From assembly GCA_963760435.1 (NCBI GenBank), contig CAVXDE010000036.1, forward strand, positions 186,001 to 250,000: a stretch of 64,000 nucleotides of DNA. The letters run 5' to 3'. This stretch comes from JAFAXD01 sp963760435. GTDB lineage: Bacteria; Pseudomonadota; Alphaproteobacteria; Rhizobiales; Xanthobacteraceae. The position numbers were made by a program, and so were the translations under genes. The notes under the pieces were generated by a model. The model was given only the letters and a program-made list of their open reading frames with translations. It ran no database searches and had not been told where the DNA came from. Position 1 is the first letter of the stretch; each line of letters starts with the position of its first letter. Positions 17,470 to 26,754 of this stretch are shown one piece after another.

Positions 17470-17792
17470 AGCTTACCGAGAAGCTGGCTTTTCGCCGCAT
17501 CATAGCCCGGCACATTGACGAGGACTGATTTCTCTACCGCATCAACATACTTGCGCGCGAAGGCCGTTTTCGCAGCCAGACCGGCTAGGAAACAAAGAAC
17601 CACGAGCAAAACGAACGCCAGCAGATCAGCGACGAAGGCATGGGTGAAATCGCCTTTAAAGAGTGCATTAGCGACCGGAACAACTGCCTTTTGCGCGTAT
17701 CCCAGCCCCTTCTCGATTATCGCAAGCAACACGATGACAGGAACAAGAAATATGATTCCGCCAAGAAGAGTTGTTTTGATGGAGTTATACAT
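17424..17792 (-). CDS. DUF502-like membrane protein, short
   Basis: A 122-residue protein with two hydrophobic helices (LLGGIIFLVPVIVLLAII at 8-26 and FVADLLAFVLLVVLCFLAGLAA at 54-75) and a hydrophilic C-terminus. The opening 'GG.IFLVPV' resembles DUF502, whose members are usually around 200 residues, so this may be a shortened relative. It lies alone on the minus strand, overlapping the 3' end of the zinc-ribbon pseudogene. Function unknown. Confidence 0.6.
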   Translation of the reverse strand: MYNSIKTTLLGGIIFLVPVIVLLAIIEKGLGYAQKAVVPVANALFKGDFTHAFVADLLAFVLLVVLCFLAGLAAKTAFARKYVDAVEKSVLVNVPGYDAAKSQLLGKLQSKEGGSSSTSHEP

Positions 17793-18046
17793 TCAACGGC
17801 CCTTTGCTGAAAAAATCCGGATGCCGACGGACCTCACTGGCCCAAGCGCATAATATGGCCGTCGCCAGGGGTAGGCGGTTTGCGGTGGGTCAAAGCCAAA
17901 CGCGCTCAGGTATGTAGCGCCGCCTGGAGGCAGATATACAATCCCGTCCAGGACGGCCGCGCGCGGCGGGTGGCTCTAAGCCCTGACCGTGGCCCGTCCG
18001 CGAGGCGAACCCGGTGCAGAGCTGCGCCGTCCAACTACCCTGCCGT

Positions 18047-18223
18047 ATGCGCCGCTGGCGCGTTGACCTCATCGGCAAGAAGCTGCAGCGCCTGGGCAAC
18101 GTGGTCCCGCACACTGAACAGGAGGCCATCGCGGCAGCGATCAAGCAGATGAATATCGCGCCCGCACTGCAGTCCAAGATCGCCGGGAGGTCAGCGAGGG
18201 AACAGCCCCGCCCCGGTGAGTGA
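18047..18223 (+). CDS. Small hypothetical protein (WRVDLIGKKLQRLG type)
   Basis: A 58-residue protein starting MRRWRVDLIGKKLQRLGNV with AIAAAIKQMNI. I recognise the pattern 'W.V.LI.KK...LG.V.A......A...A...F.I' as a frequent short beta-alpha protein of Bradyrhizobium with no assigned function. The ATG at 18047 starts the similarity; the open frame extends upstream without it. Confidence 0.6.
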   Translation: MRRWRVDLIGKKLQRLGNVVPHTEQEAIAAAIKQMNIAPALQSKIAGRSAREQPRPGE

Positions 18224-18355
18224 CGTGGCAAAACCTCATGTCCGAGCTAGCGATGACGAGGAAGCTCGATTATCGCTGATCCCTCACTGGCCCAGCCGGC
18301 ACTTCCGGAAAGTTGAAATGGTGCTAACCTACCCTCGCTTGATCGGGAGGGATGG

Positions 18356-19333
18356 ATGCGACGGCGCGAGTTTATTGCGGGGCTCGGCAGCGCGGCGGCG
18401 TGGCCGTTGGTGGCGCGCGGGCAGGAAGCGAGGCATGTGCCGATTATCGGCTATGTCGCGCCGACCAATCCTCTGGTGCCAAGCCGAAGTACGGGCGCAT
18501 TTTTGCAGCGGCTGCGCGAACTAGGCTGGATCGAGGGTCAAACAATCACAATCGAGTCTCAATGGGCGGCCGCACGCCCCGAACAACTCGACGAGATCGC
18601 CGCTGAGTTCGTCCGGCTCAAGGTCGACCTGATCGTCACGTCATCAACTAATGACTCCATCGTAATGAAGCGAGTGGCACCGCAAATCCCGATGGTCTTT
18701 GCAGTGTCGGGCGATCCGGTCGGCGTCGGCTTGGTCGCAAGTCTGGCGCGGCCGGGCGGCAATATTACTGGCCTTTCGAACCAGTCGACCGATGCAGTTG
18801 GTAAGCGTCTCCAATTGTTGCGTGAGATCGTCCCTGGTCTCCATCGGCTGGCGATCCTCGCCAATCCCAGCGGTCGCCAAGCTATGGTGGAGGTGAGCGA
18901 GGTTCAGGCCGCGGTCCGGACGCTCGGCGTCGACGTTGCTACCTCAGAGATGCGCCAAACCGCGGACGTCAATTCTGCGTTCGAGCTGCTCAAGAGCCGG
19001 GCGGATGCGCTGTACATCGTCCCGGACCCGCTTGCGAACACGAACCGGATACTCATCGGCACGCTAGCGCTCGGAGCGCGACTGCCGATGATGTGCGGGT
19101 TTCGAGAATTCGTGGAAGCGGGATGTCTGATGTCCTATGGACCAAATCTGCCCGACCTGTACCGTCGCGCCGCTGAATTCGCTGACAAGATTTTGCGGGG
19201 GGCGAAGCCCGGTGACATTCCGGTCGAGCAACCAACCAAGTTCGAGCTTGTGATCAACCTCACGACGGCGAAGGCACTTGGTCTCACAGTCCCGCCCTCG
19301 CTACTCGCCCGCGCCGACGAGGTCATCGAGTGA
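18356..19333 (+). CDS. ABC-type substrate-binding protein with Tat-like leader
   Basis: A 325-residue protein starting MRRREFIAGLGSAAAWPLVARGQ, a twin-arginine-like leader, followed by an ABC_sub_bind (TrpX/TTHA-like) fold: PIIGYVAPTNP, GDPVGVGLVASLARPGGNITGLSN and a late GFREFVEAGCLMSYGP. Such proteins usually occur without permeases in this group. GGGAGG precedes the ATG. The stop overlaps the start of a second, truncated copy of the same leader at 19330, indicating a former tandem paralogue. Confidence 0.88.
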   Translation: MRRREFIAGLGSAAAWPLVARGQEARHVPIIGYVAPTNPLVPSRSTGAFLQRLRELGWIEGQTITIESQWAAARPEQLDEIAAEFVRLKVDLIVTSSTNDSIVMKRVAPQIPMVFAVSGDPVGVGLVASLARPGGNITGLSNQSTDAVGKRLQLLREIVPGLHRLAILANPSGRQAMVEVSEVQAAVRTLGVDVATSEMRQTADVNSAFELLKSRADALYIVPDPLANTNRILIGTLALGARLPMMCGFREFVEAGCLMSYGPNLPDLYRRAAEFADKILRGAKPGDIPVEQPTKFELVINLTTAKALGLTVPPSLLARADEVIE

Positions 19334-19398
19334 AGCGGCGCGCTTTCATAACGGCACTCGGCCGCGCGGCGGCGTGGCCGGCCACCAGACGAGCATGA
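19330..19398 (+). pseudogene. Truncated start of a second ABC-type binding protein
   Basis: GTG at 19330 overlaps the upstream stop (GTGA) and encodes MKRRAFITALGRAAAWP, the leader of an ABC_sub_bind protein, then five codons and a stop. The body is gone; a radical SAM gene begins 45 nt later. Similar leader fragments occur at about 21090 (degenerate) and 23488-23556, so the radical SAM/membrane-protein cassette is bracketed by leader copies. Confidence 0.7.
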
Positions 19399-19442
19399 AT
19401 TGTTTGCGTGGGACACAGAGTTACAGAGTTAAACACAACCGC

Positions 19443-20591
19443 ATGAATACGTACCTTTTGACACAAGGGCCGCTCCGGGAAATCCGGCTGGGTTTAACCA
19501 CCCGATGCAATCTTCGTTGTGTCTATTGTGCGGTGAGTCAATCCTGGTATGAAGGGATTGACATGCCGGCCACCCTGATTGGTGAGGTCACGAAGTCTAT
19601 TTTATTATTAGCTTCGAAGAAAACACTTCAGCTCGTTCATGTGAATGGTCATGGCGAAACAACATTTCTGTCTAATTGGACGGAACCGTGTCGAGTGTTG
19701 CTCAATCACAACCTTCCGCTGATGTTGACCACGAACCTTGCTAAGCGCTTCAGCGACGAGGAACTGCAGACGCTGGCGCGTATGCATATCATAGCGGTGT
19801 CGATCGATACGAATAGTCGAATGATGATGCGCCGCCTGCGCAGGAAAGTGGACCTTGATAGGATCGTGTCCAACATCGAACAGATTCGGAGGACGGCGCG
19901 CCTGCTAGGAAAAGGTCCCTTACCTGAGATTCACCTTTCGTGCGGCCTTTACGATCAGAACAGTTTGGGAATAGAGGCTTTTGCCCAGTTTGCCATTGAT
20001 CTGGGAGTCAGAGGTGTTGGGTTCTGGAACCTGACGCATTGGAATAATGACCACTTTCCTTATGAATTGACTGACGTGACCGAAGCAGATCGGATCTATT
20101 CGCTCGACGACTTGACAGACGATGCACTGCATCCCCGCCTCGAGTCCATTAAGCGGGCTATTGCGCTACTCAGCGCAAACCAAGTGGGGGTAACCGTCAA
20201 CGGCAATTTCGTTGACTTGCTTGGCCGACGTTTCGATCCGGTGCCGAAGGTTATCCCTGCCCGAAGCACTTCGCTTTCTGAAGGAATGACGCGGAACTGC
20301 CTCGACCCATGGTGTTATGCGGAGGTCAACCCGAACGGAGACGTTCAACCCTGTTGCGCGCGCCCCCCAGTGGGCAATCTCGCAACAGCCGGGCTGTCTG
20401 ACATCCTTGACGGGGAGCCGATACGGCGCCTCCGAGCTGATCTGCTGGAAGGTCACCTCGATTCCTTTTGTGCGAACTGCACCCTCCGCGGATTGATCGA
20501 GCCGCACCGGTTACAGCAGCGCGTTGAGGAGAATTCTCGGGGCTCCGACGGTGGAGGCGGATCTGTGGACAGTCGCGGCGCGGGACGTTGA
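19443..20591 (+). CDS. Radical SAM/SPASM-like protein
   Basis: A 382-residue protein. LGLTTRCNLRCVYCAVSQ contains CxxxCxxC for the SAM-binding 4Fe-4S cluster; the C-terminal region (CLDPWCYAEVNPNGDVQPCC...FCANC) holds extra cysteines arranged like a SPASM auxiliary-cluster domain. Such enzymes modify peptides, sugars or lipids by radical chemistry. ATG 19443 lies 7 residues before the conserved start; the longer open frame is not protein-like. The end overlaps the following TPR-like gene by about 40 nt, and a large membrane protein lies downstream, suggesting a cassette. AT content here is higher than in the core region. Confidence 0.85.
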   Translation: MNTYLLTQGPLREIRLGLTTRCNLRCVYCAVSQSWYEGIDMPATLIGEVTKSILLLASKKTLQLVHVNGHGETTFLSNWTEPCRVLLNHNLPLMLTTNLAKRFSDEELQTLARMHIIAVSIDTNSRMMMRRLRRKVDLDRIVSNIEQIRRTARLLGKGPLPEIHLSCGLYDQNSLGIEAFAQFAIDLGVRGVGFWNLTHWNNDHFPYELTDVTEADRIYSLDDLTDDALHPRLESIKRAIALLSANQVGVTVNGNFVDLLGRRFDPVPKVIPARSTSLSEGMTRNCLDPWCYAEVNPNGDVQPCCARPPVGNLATAGLSDILDGEPIRRLRADLLEGHLDSFCANCTLRGLIEPHRLQQRVEENSRGSDGGGGSVDSRGAGR

Positions 20592-20955
20592 GATTTTGAT
20601 GCAAAAAGCTTTAACGTGCGCAAGGATGGGGCAAGCTAATCTTGCCTGGCGGTATGCTTCGCAAGCCTTGGTGATCGATCCAGGCATACCTCATTCGAGC
20701 CTTCCCGACCCAGTCTCTGTGCGAAATGATCTAAATAGGGTTCTACGCGAGGCGCGCTTTCCGCTAACGCTCAGCTGGCTAGCCGCGCTCTTTCGAGAAA
20801 TAGGCGATGACGAAAGCTGGTTTCGTCTTTTAAGGCGCTATCTTGAAGTGGCTCCAGATGCCCCAGACTATGACCATGTGGTCCGCGAGCTGACGAGAAG
20901 CGGCTCTGGTTTGGAAGCGGATGAGGAGGCAGCGACGCAGACAGAAGCGAGATAG
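20551..20955 (+). CDS. Small TPR-like protein
   Basis: About 134 residues from a GTG at 20551 (other starts possible: TTG 20524, ATG 20599). ILMQKALTCARMGQANLAWRYASQALVIDPG fits a helix-turn-helix TPR unit, and the second half (SWLAALFREIGDDESWFRLLRRYLEVAPDAPD) looks like another. It overlaps the radical SAM gene, implying coupling, and may be a partner or scaffold for it. Function unknown. Confidence 0.55.
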   Translation: MEADLWTVAARDVEILMQKALTCARMGQANLAWRYASQALVIDPGIPHSSLPDPVSVRNDLNRVLREARFPLTLSWLAALFREIGDDESWFRLLRRYLEVAPDAPDYDHVVRELTRSGSGLEADEEAATQTEAR

Positions 20956-21257
20956 TTGCGTGCAGCAAGGGATTGCAGATCATTATGGTCCATGCGGTGG
21001 ACAAACTGGACGCAGTGATGAGAAACAATGGTGCGGATGCTGTCATTGTCCAACCGAGTCTTCCACGCAAGCGCACCAGCGAGCATTTGCGCCACCTTCA
21101 TCGCGGCGCTTGGCGGCTCGGCGGCGTTGGCCACGGGACGGCGTAGTGGCTGCGGTGGCGCGAGGGCAGCTCCCGTCAGGGAGGCGCTAACAAGTTTCCC
21201 TCGCAACGGTGCTGCCTGGCACAGGGCGCTCAGATCTTATCAAGCGGAGATCGCCTC
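20956..21257. other. Spacer with a degenerate Tat-leader remnant
   Basis: No gene is convincing. Around 21090-21140 the sequence resembles the leader 'FIAALGGSAALA' of ABC-type binding proteins, with indels. It separates the TPR-like gene from the membrane-protein gene, whose ribosome site (GGAGA) is at the end. Confidence 0.45.
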
Positions 21258-23240
21258 ATGTACAGGCTCGCTCCTCTCCACGCGGGTGCAAAGCAGTCGA
21301 CCATTGCAGTCGCGACCATATTGATCGTGATTCTTTTGAGCATATTGCTTTGGCATGATCGCTTTTTCGCTGTCTCCATAGATATTGCGGCTCATTACCA
21401 AGTCGTTTTCTGCATCAAGGAGTCTTGGTCATGGCCTCATCTGGAAACGCCATGTTTCGGAGGAATGATGGGAGCTTACCCGCCACTGACCCACATGCTC
21501 GCCATATTCACTGGTTTATTCGCTGGATCACCGTTCATTGGAATGCATGTCCTGACAGTTCTCTCCCTCACGGCAAGCTATTTCGTTTTGGCGTATTCGA
21601 TGCCAAGGCTATTGCCGCCGCTATACCTGCTGGTTCTAGTTTTGCTTCTAGCTTTGTTAGCGGCTTTTCGGACGAGCAGCGCATTGTACGGGTTTGAGAT
21701 TATCGGCGGCAATTATTTCTTCGCGCAGCTCGTCTCGAACGCGGCGTTCCTCATCATTCTGCTGCTCTTCTGTCGCTCCAAACTAAGCATCGTTCGGTGG
21801 ACGCTGCTTGCCATCTTAAGCGTCTGGATCATGGGCTCCGCCTATTCTCTCTCCGCGCTTCATCTCGCGCTTGGCTTAGAAGCGAGCGCAATAATTCGAG
21901 TAACGCGGGCAGCGCTTTCGGCCAAGCGAGTAGACAGACGAAGCGTTCTGGGCCTCAGCCTTCTCGCATTACTGCTCGGGGCTGCCGTCGTTCTTCATCC
22001 GACTTTTGAGTTTATGATCCAAGGTGCACGCCATGATGGTGGCCTCAACCTCGCTTTCGGCGAGAACTGGTTACTCCCGCTTTCTGTGGCCCTTGCTGCG
22101 GCCGCTTTAATGATTGCCTGGGAATACTGTCGGAACAGGACCGGGACGGGATCCTTGTTCCTAGCGTCAGCGGATCTCGCCATAGCCGTTGCGGCGGTAG
22201 CGCAAATCGGGTCATTCAGCATTTTAGAGATGGGGTCGCATTATGCAGTCAAGAAACATGCCTTCGGTCTCGTTACGTTGCTAATCGTAAGCATTGTGCA
22301 CCTCTCGATACTCTATGCTCTCAGATTCGCTCGGACCTCAAAAAATCTTCGACAATCCGTACCGAGTGGCGACACCTTGACAGTCATATCGGTGGGGGCT
22401 TTCTCAGTTTTGGTACTGATCATCGTCTTTCCTGAGGACCCGTCACTATCTGTCTCGAGCTTTATCCAAATCCAGCAAGCGGCGAGGCAAATCGTTCACG
22501 ACAATGCTCCGGTCGATGCCGTTGGGCACTCGATCTCTTTGCAAGGAAACCTTCCTGAAGCGCTGAACGGCGTAATATCAGCTACGGAATTTGAATTTCC
22601 TTTTTCGCCCGCGCTCCATTATGTTTATGGCTTTCGTAGAATTTTCCTTGAGAGTGAGGTGGAAAGCGTGCCTCCCAAATACGCTTTCGCTTCTGGCGAC
22701 GCACACGGGCACGGAACCGAGTGCAATCTCAGTCACGACGGCTCGACGCCGGGTTTGAGATTGGTGAAATACGGATGCCTCATCTCGACGCCGCCCTATC
22801 GGCCAGGGCAGCGATTAACCGGGGGCGATGCCGAATGGCCTTTCATGCGCAGCGGTTGGAGTGTAAAGGAGCCATGGGGCTCGTGGACCAACGACCAGGA
22901 GGCGATACTTGCGTTTCGCCTTCCTGGGTCAGCTCAACCTGATCTCGTACTGGAGGCCGATGCTTTTGCGTTTGTCACCCCGGCGCATTCGCAGACCGTA
23001 GAGATCTCCGCGAATGGTACCAAGCTGGGTGAGTGGTTTTTTTCGGCCACGAAGCCGCAAGTAATCCACCCCTTGATCATTCCCGCTGAAGCGGTTGGCC
23101 AGTCTGATACATTGTTGATTAGTTTTCGGCTGCTAGACGCTATCTCGCCATACGAGCTTGGAATCAGCGAAGACCGACGTGTACTTGGTCTCGGACTACG
23201 ATCGATCCTTCTGAAAAGCCGATCCGATCCGCGTCCTTGA
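21258..23240 (+). CDS. Large membrane protein with C-terminal DUF7024-like domain
   Basis: A 660-residue protein. Residues 1-410 contain about ten hydrophobic helices; after the first helix comes SIDIAAHYQVVF, where GT-C glycosyltransferases carry acidic catalytic residues. Residues 430-650 are soluble, and GWSVKEPWGSWTNDQEAIL...LVLEADAFAF.TPAHSQTVEISANGTKLGEW resembles the beta-sandwich DUF7024 domain found on membrane glycosyltransferases. It could transfer or recognise lipid-linked sugars at the envelope. It follows radical SAM and TPR-like genes, suggesting a surface-modification cassette; that link is inferred. Confidence 0.7.
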   Translation: MYRLAPLHAGAKQSTIAVATILIVILLSILLWHDRFFAVSIDIAAHYQVVFCIKESWSWPHLETPCFGGMMGAYPPLTHMLAIFTGLFAGSPFIGMHVLTVLSLTASYFVLAYSMPRLLPPLYLLVLVLLLALLAAFRTSSALYGFEIIGGNYFFAQLVSNAAFLIILLLFCRSKLSIVRWTLLAILSVWIMGSAYSLSALHLALGLEASAIIRVTRAALSAKRVDRRSVLGLSLLALLLGAAVVLHPTFEFMIQGARHDGGLNLAFGENWLLPLSVALAAAALMIAWEYCRNRTGTGSLFLASADLAIAVAAVAQIGSFSILEMGSHYAVKKHAFGLVTLLIVSIVHLSILYALRFARTSKNLRQSVPSGDTLTVISVGAFSVLVLIIVFPEDPSLSVSSFIQIQQAARQIVHDNAPVDAVGHSISLQGNLPEALNGVISATEFEFPFSPALHYVYGFRRIFLESEVESVPPKYAFASGDAHGHGTECNLSHDGSTPGLRLVKYGCLISTPPYRPGQRLTGGDAEWPFMRSGWSVKEPWGSWTNDQEAILAFRLPGSAQPDLVLEADAFAFVTPAHSQTVEISANGTKLGEWFFSATKPQVIHPLIIPAEAVGQSDTLLISFRLLDAISPYELGISEDRRVLGLGLRSILLKSRSDPRP

Positions 23241-23487
23241 TCCCTCGGGACGAACGTGATCGCGTCCGGCGGCGGTCGCCCACGCCGATGATGCTCGGCA
23301 ACATGCGCGTAAAACGCCGGCGTTTGACAGGCCGCTTCCTGGGGTAAACCGGACAGGCCTGGATGGTAGGATTGGCGTTAATGAACCCGGACCTGAAGGC
23401 GTTCCGCACTCCCAATTCGCCGCTGGCCCCTTCCAGGACGCCCAGTTAAGTCGCTACTATGCTGCCTTCTGGGCTTGGGAGGCATGT

Positions 23488-23556
23488 ATGAGGCGGCGCG
23501 ACTTCATCGCGGGGCTCGGGAGCGCGGCAGCGTGGCCCGTTACACCATCCGCATAG
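23488..23556 (+). pseudogene. Truncated Tat leader of an ABC-type binding protein
   Basis: Encodes MRRRDFIAGLGSAAAWPVTPSA then a stop. The first 17 residues match the leader of the full-length protein at 18356 with one change; nothing of the mature protein remains. It ends 9 nt before the cyclase start and marks the right edge of the inserted cassette. Confidence 0.7.
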
Positions 23557-23565
23557 CGATGCGTC

Positions 23566-25368
23566 ATGAGTGAGTCGAGAAAGCTCGCGGCAATACTGGC
23601 AGCCGACGTAGTCGGATATAGCCAACTCGCGGGAGCAGATGAAGATCTTACGCTTGCGCGGCTTCGGGCGCTCCGCAGCGATCTGATCGATCCAACTATC
23701 GCGGTCCATCACGGGCGCGTCGTGAAGCGCACTGGTGACGGAGCTTTGGTCGAGTTCCGCAGCGTTGTTGATGCAGTTCGCTGCGCCCTTGAGGTACAAA
23801 ACGGCATGATCGAGCGCAATGCTGGCCTACCTGCCGAGCGCCGCATTGACTTTCGTATCGGCATTCATCTCGGCGATATCGTTGAGGAGAGCGACGGCGA
23901 CCTGATGGGCGATGGCGTCAACATCGCCTCGCGCTTGGAAGGTATCGCGAAGCCCGGTGGGATTTGTCTTTCCGAAGACGCCTACCGCCAAGTGAAGGCG
24001 CGGCTTAGTGCGACTGTCAGCGATCTCGGCGCAACTCAACTCAAGAATATAGCTGATCCAATCCGCGTTTATTCGGTTGAGGTCGGAGTCGCACCCCAGG
24101 TGAAATCTGCAAAGCTCAGTGAGCCGGTATCATCGGAAAAGCCTTCGACACCGCTCGCGCTCCCCGACAAGCCTTCGATCGCCGTCTTGCCCTTCCAAAA
24201 CATGAGCGGCGATCCTGAGCAGGAGTACTTTGCCGACGGAATGGTTGAAGACATCATCACCGCGTTGTCACGTTTCAACAACCTTTTCGTCATCGCGCGC
24301 AATTCTAGCTTCACCTACAAGGGCCGCGCCGTGGACATAAAGCAGGTAGGCCGTGAACTTGGCGTGCGGTACGTGCTTGAAGGCAGCGTCCGCAAGTCCG
24401 GCAATCGCGTGCGTATCACCGCCCAACTCATCGATGCTGCGACAGGAGCGCATCTTTGGGCCGATCGCTTCGACGGCGCACTTGATGAAATTTTCGATTT
24501 GCAGGACCAAGTGACGTCCCGCGTCGTGGGTGCCGTCGCACCAAAGCTTGAATTGGCTGAGATTGAGCGTGCTAGGCTCAAGCCGACCGAAAGCCTTGAC
24601 GCCTATGAGTATTGCCTGCGGGGAATTTGGAGTTTTCACGACTGCAAGTCGGATACGCGAGAGAATACGAAAGACGCACTGCGTGCCTTTTACAAAGCGA
24701 TCGAACTAGATCCCCATTATGCGGCCGCTTACGGCTTTGCGGCGTGGTGTTACGTGCGGAGGTTTTCCAATGTCTGGATGGATGATCGCGTAGCGGAGGT
24801 CGCCGAAACCACGAGGCTTTCGCACAAGGCCGTCGAATTGGGAAGGGACGATGCGGTTGCTCTTTACACCGCCGCGTATGGGCTCGGCATTGTCGTCGGC
24901 GACTTGGATTACGCCGCTGTCGTCATCGACCGTGCCTTGCTGCTCAATCCGAATTTGGCGCAGGCTTGGCTTGCCAGCGGGTGGATCAGGATTCGCCGCG
25001 GCGAGTCTGAACTCGGCCTTGAGCACCTTGCACACGCTCGTCGCTTGAGCCCGGTTGATCCGGTGTCTTACGTTAATTTTGGAGCGACAGCTACTGGACA
25101 CTTCTTTGCCGGCCGCTATGACGATGCGGTGTCATGGGCGTAAAAGGCGGAGGCCGGACTGCCGACGTATGCGACGCCATACCGAATTGCAGCCGCCAGT
25201 CATGCACTTGCCGGACGACCAGAAGCCGCCGCAAAGGCGCTCGCACAATTACGATTGATTGATCCCGAGGCGCGCATTTCGCATGTCAGGGATTGGATTA
25301 CGCTGCGCCGGCCGGAAGACTATTCCAAGCTCGAGGAGGGTTTGCGCAAGGCGGGCTTGCCGGAATAA
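23566..25368 (+). pseudogene. Class III nucleotide cyclase-TolB-like-TPR protein with in-frame stop
   Basis: The frame runs 525 residues to a TAA at 25141-25143 and then continues in the same frame for 74 codons (KAEAGLPTYATPYRIA...LEEGLRKAGLPE) to a natural stop at 25368. The N-terminal cyclase domain has metal aspartates in AADVVGYSQLAG and RTGDGALVEF and the NIASR motif; the middle (SIAVLPFQNMSGDPEQEYFADG) is the TolB-like domain usual in these proteins; the rest is TPR. Catalytic residues look intact. The premature stop removes only the last TPR segment, so a slightly short protein could still work. Starts 9 nt after a leader remnant. Confidence 0.85.
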
Positions 25369-25465
25369 TTGGAACGTGCCGCTGTAGGTCCGCTATTTTC
25401 ATGCACATCGCGTCAATCGCGAACACCGTCGCTTTCGGACCGAAGCGGAAGCGCCGTGATATGGC

Positions 25466-25963
25466 TCAGCTCCTAACCCTGCCGCCCATGGGCCGCTGCG
25501 GCGAGACCGTGCTTGACGGATACAATGCGATCGGCGCCAGCAACTTGCCAGCCAGTACGCGCTGCCACGCCACGCGAGCCTGACTGACGTCGACATTGCG
25601 ATCAGCGTCTACGAGTCCGAGGGCTAGGCCGTAAGGCAAATCATTGAATGTCGAGAACGGAACATCCCCGACGGCTACCGCGGCGCAAAGGAACGGCTTG
25701 ATGCCGAGACCATCCCGCCGATGAAAGCGCGCGGCCTTGCCGGCCCAAAAGGCGATGTCGTATTTGCCCGCCAGCCCCTCGCGCCGCGCGGCGGTCAGCA
25801 ACCAAGCGAACGAGAGCTTGAATTGCGCATGAAATTCATCCATCGACAGGGCGCGATCGCCACGCGGCACCAGAACTGGGAACCATTCCAACGCAATGTC
25901 CTGTAAGCGCTTGAATTCAAAATCGGTTGGCAACGCTTCTTTTGGCACATGCGGCGTGGGCAC
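25466..25963 (-). CDS. Hypothetical protein of the phage-like region
   Basis: A 165-residue ORF with a coherent composition for the first 135 residues (DIALEWFPVLVPRGDRALSM, ALGLVDADRNVDVSQARVAWQRVLAG) and a less typical end. I do not recognise it. It is the leftmost of a run of minus-strand genes stretching to the integrase at 33646, so it probably belongs to the same satellite-prophage module. Confidence 0.5.
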   Translation of the reverse strand: MPTPHVPKEALPTDFEFKRLQDIALEWFPVLVPRGDRALSMDEFHAQFKLSFAWLLTAARREGLAGKYDIAFWAGKAARFHRRDGLGIKPFLCAAVAVGDVPFSTFNDLPYGLALGLVDADRNVDVSQARVAWQRVLAGKLLAPIALYPSSTVSPQRPMGGRVRS

Positions 25964-25966
25964 GCC

Positions 25967-26086
25967 CTAAATCCTGACGGGGCGATTTTCGCTTGCCGCC
26001 GGCTTCGGCCTGAGCTCAGCAAGCTCACGCTGCAGATCCGCGATCTGCGCCTTCAGCTCTGCGATTTCATTGGTGGTGTTGGCCAT
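25967..26086 (-). CDS. Very small coiled-coil protein, 39 aa
   Basis: ATG 26086 is preceded by AGAGAGGAAATCG. The product contains EIAELKAQIADLQRELAELRPK, a clear heptad pattern. It ends 3 nt before the next minus-strand gene at 25963. A different frame (26053-26250, TTG start) overlaps and reads VRVAEATGPLPGGSVFRLSAPGTYY, which could also be a small gene. Function unknown. Confidence 0.5.
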   Translation of the reverse strand: MANTTNEIAELKAQIADLQRELAELRPKPAASENRPVRI

Positions 26087-26356
26087 CGATTTCCTCTCTG
26101 CTTGTAGTAGGTGCCGGGCGCGCTCAGTCGGAAAACCGAGCCGCCCGGCAGGGGCCCCGTTGCTTCTGCCACCCGGACACGGTCGCCTTGTCCGAGGGGC
26201 CGCCAGCGCCAACCGGCGACCCAACCACGAGATGCCCGCCGGCCGAGCAACCGAGGCCGCCGACGGGCCAGTTTCGCCGTCTTTCAGGAGAGGCCGCGGG
26301 TCACGGCAAGACCGGCCTTCCGCCTCTGCGCTGACTACCTCCGAGGCAAAACTCAT

Positions 26357-26752
26357 CTAGAACTCACCACGACGCTTTTTCTGGACACGTTCAAAAAGCT
26401 CGACGGCCTCTTGGTAAGTCAGCTTTGTCCCTTGCTTCGGCGGCGGTGGCGGCTCAACGGGATCGGCGTCACAAGGCCGCCGCGCTTTCTCCATCGCGGC
26501 CAGGACGCGCGCCGGCGTCGCGACGAAGGCGTCCAATTCGCCCGCAAGCTCGTCGAGCTGATCACGCTTTTTCAGCAAACTCGTGTGCAGGCGCCGCTCC
26601 TCGGCGGCAAGTTTGTCCTGACGCTCAAGCAGTTGCCCCACCTCCGCGGTTGCCGCTGGTGACACGGTGCCGATGAGTTCCCAGCCGCTGCCGGGATTGG
26701 AGCTGAACAGTTCAAGATCACCGCGCGTGCTTCGATATAATTTCTGAGACAT
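26357..26752 (-). CDS. Coiled-coil hypothetical protein
   Basis: About 131 residues: an N-terminal part (YRSTRGDLELFSSNPGSGWELIGT), a coiled-coil middle (LLERQDKLAAEERRLHTSLLKKRDQLDELAGELD) and a basic C-terminus (AVELFERVQKKRRGEF). ATG 26752 was chosen; a GTG at 26758 overlaps the stop of the upstream gene, so translation is likely coupled. Part of the satellite-prophage operon; no family recognised. Confidence 0.6.
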   Translation of the reverse strand: MSQKLYRSTRGDLELFSSNPGSGWELIGTVSPAATAEVGQLLERQDKLAAEERRLHTSLLKKRDQLDELAGELDAFVATPARVLAAMEKARRPCDADPVEPPPPPKQGTKLTYQEAVELFERVQKKRRGEF

Positions 26753-26754
26753 TT

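Noticed and set aside
25293..25583. Plus-strand ORF after the cyclase
   Set aside because: Overlaps the true cyclase C-terminus in another frame and has no coherent domain.
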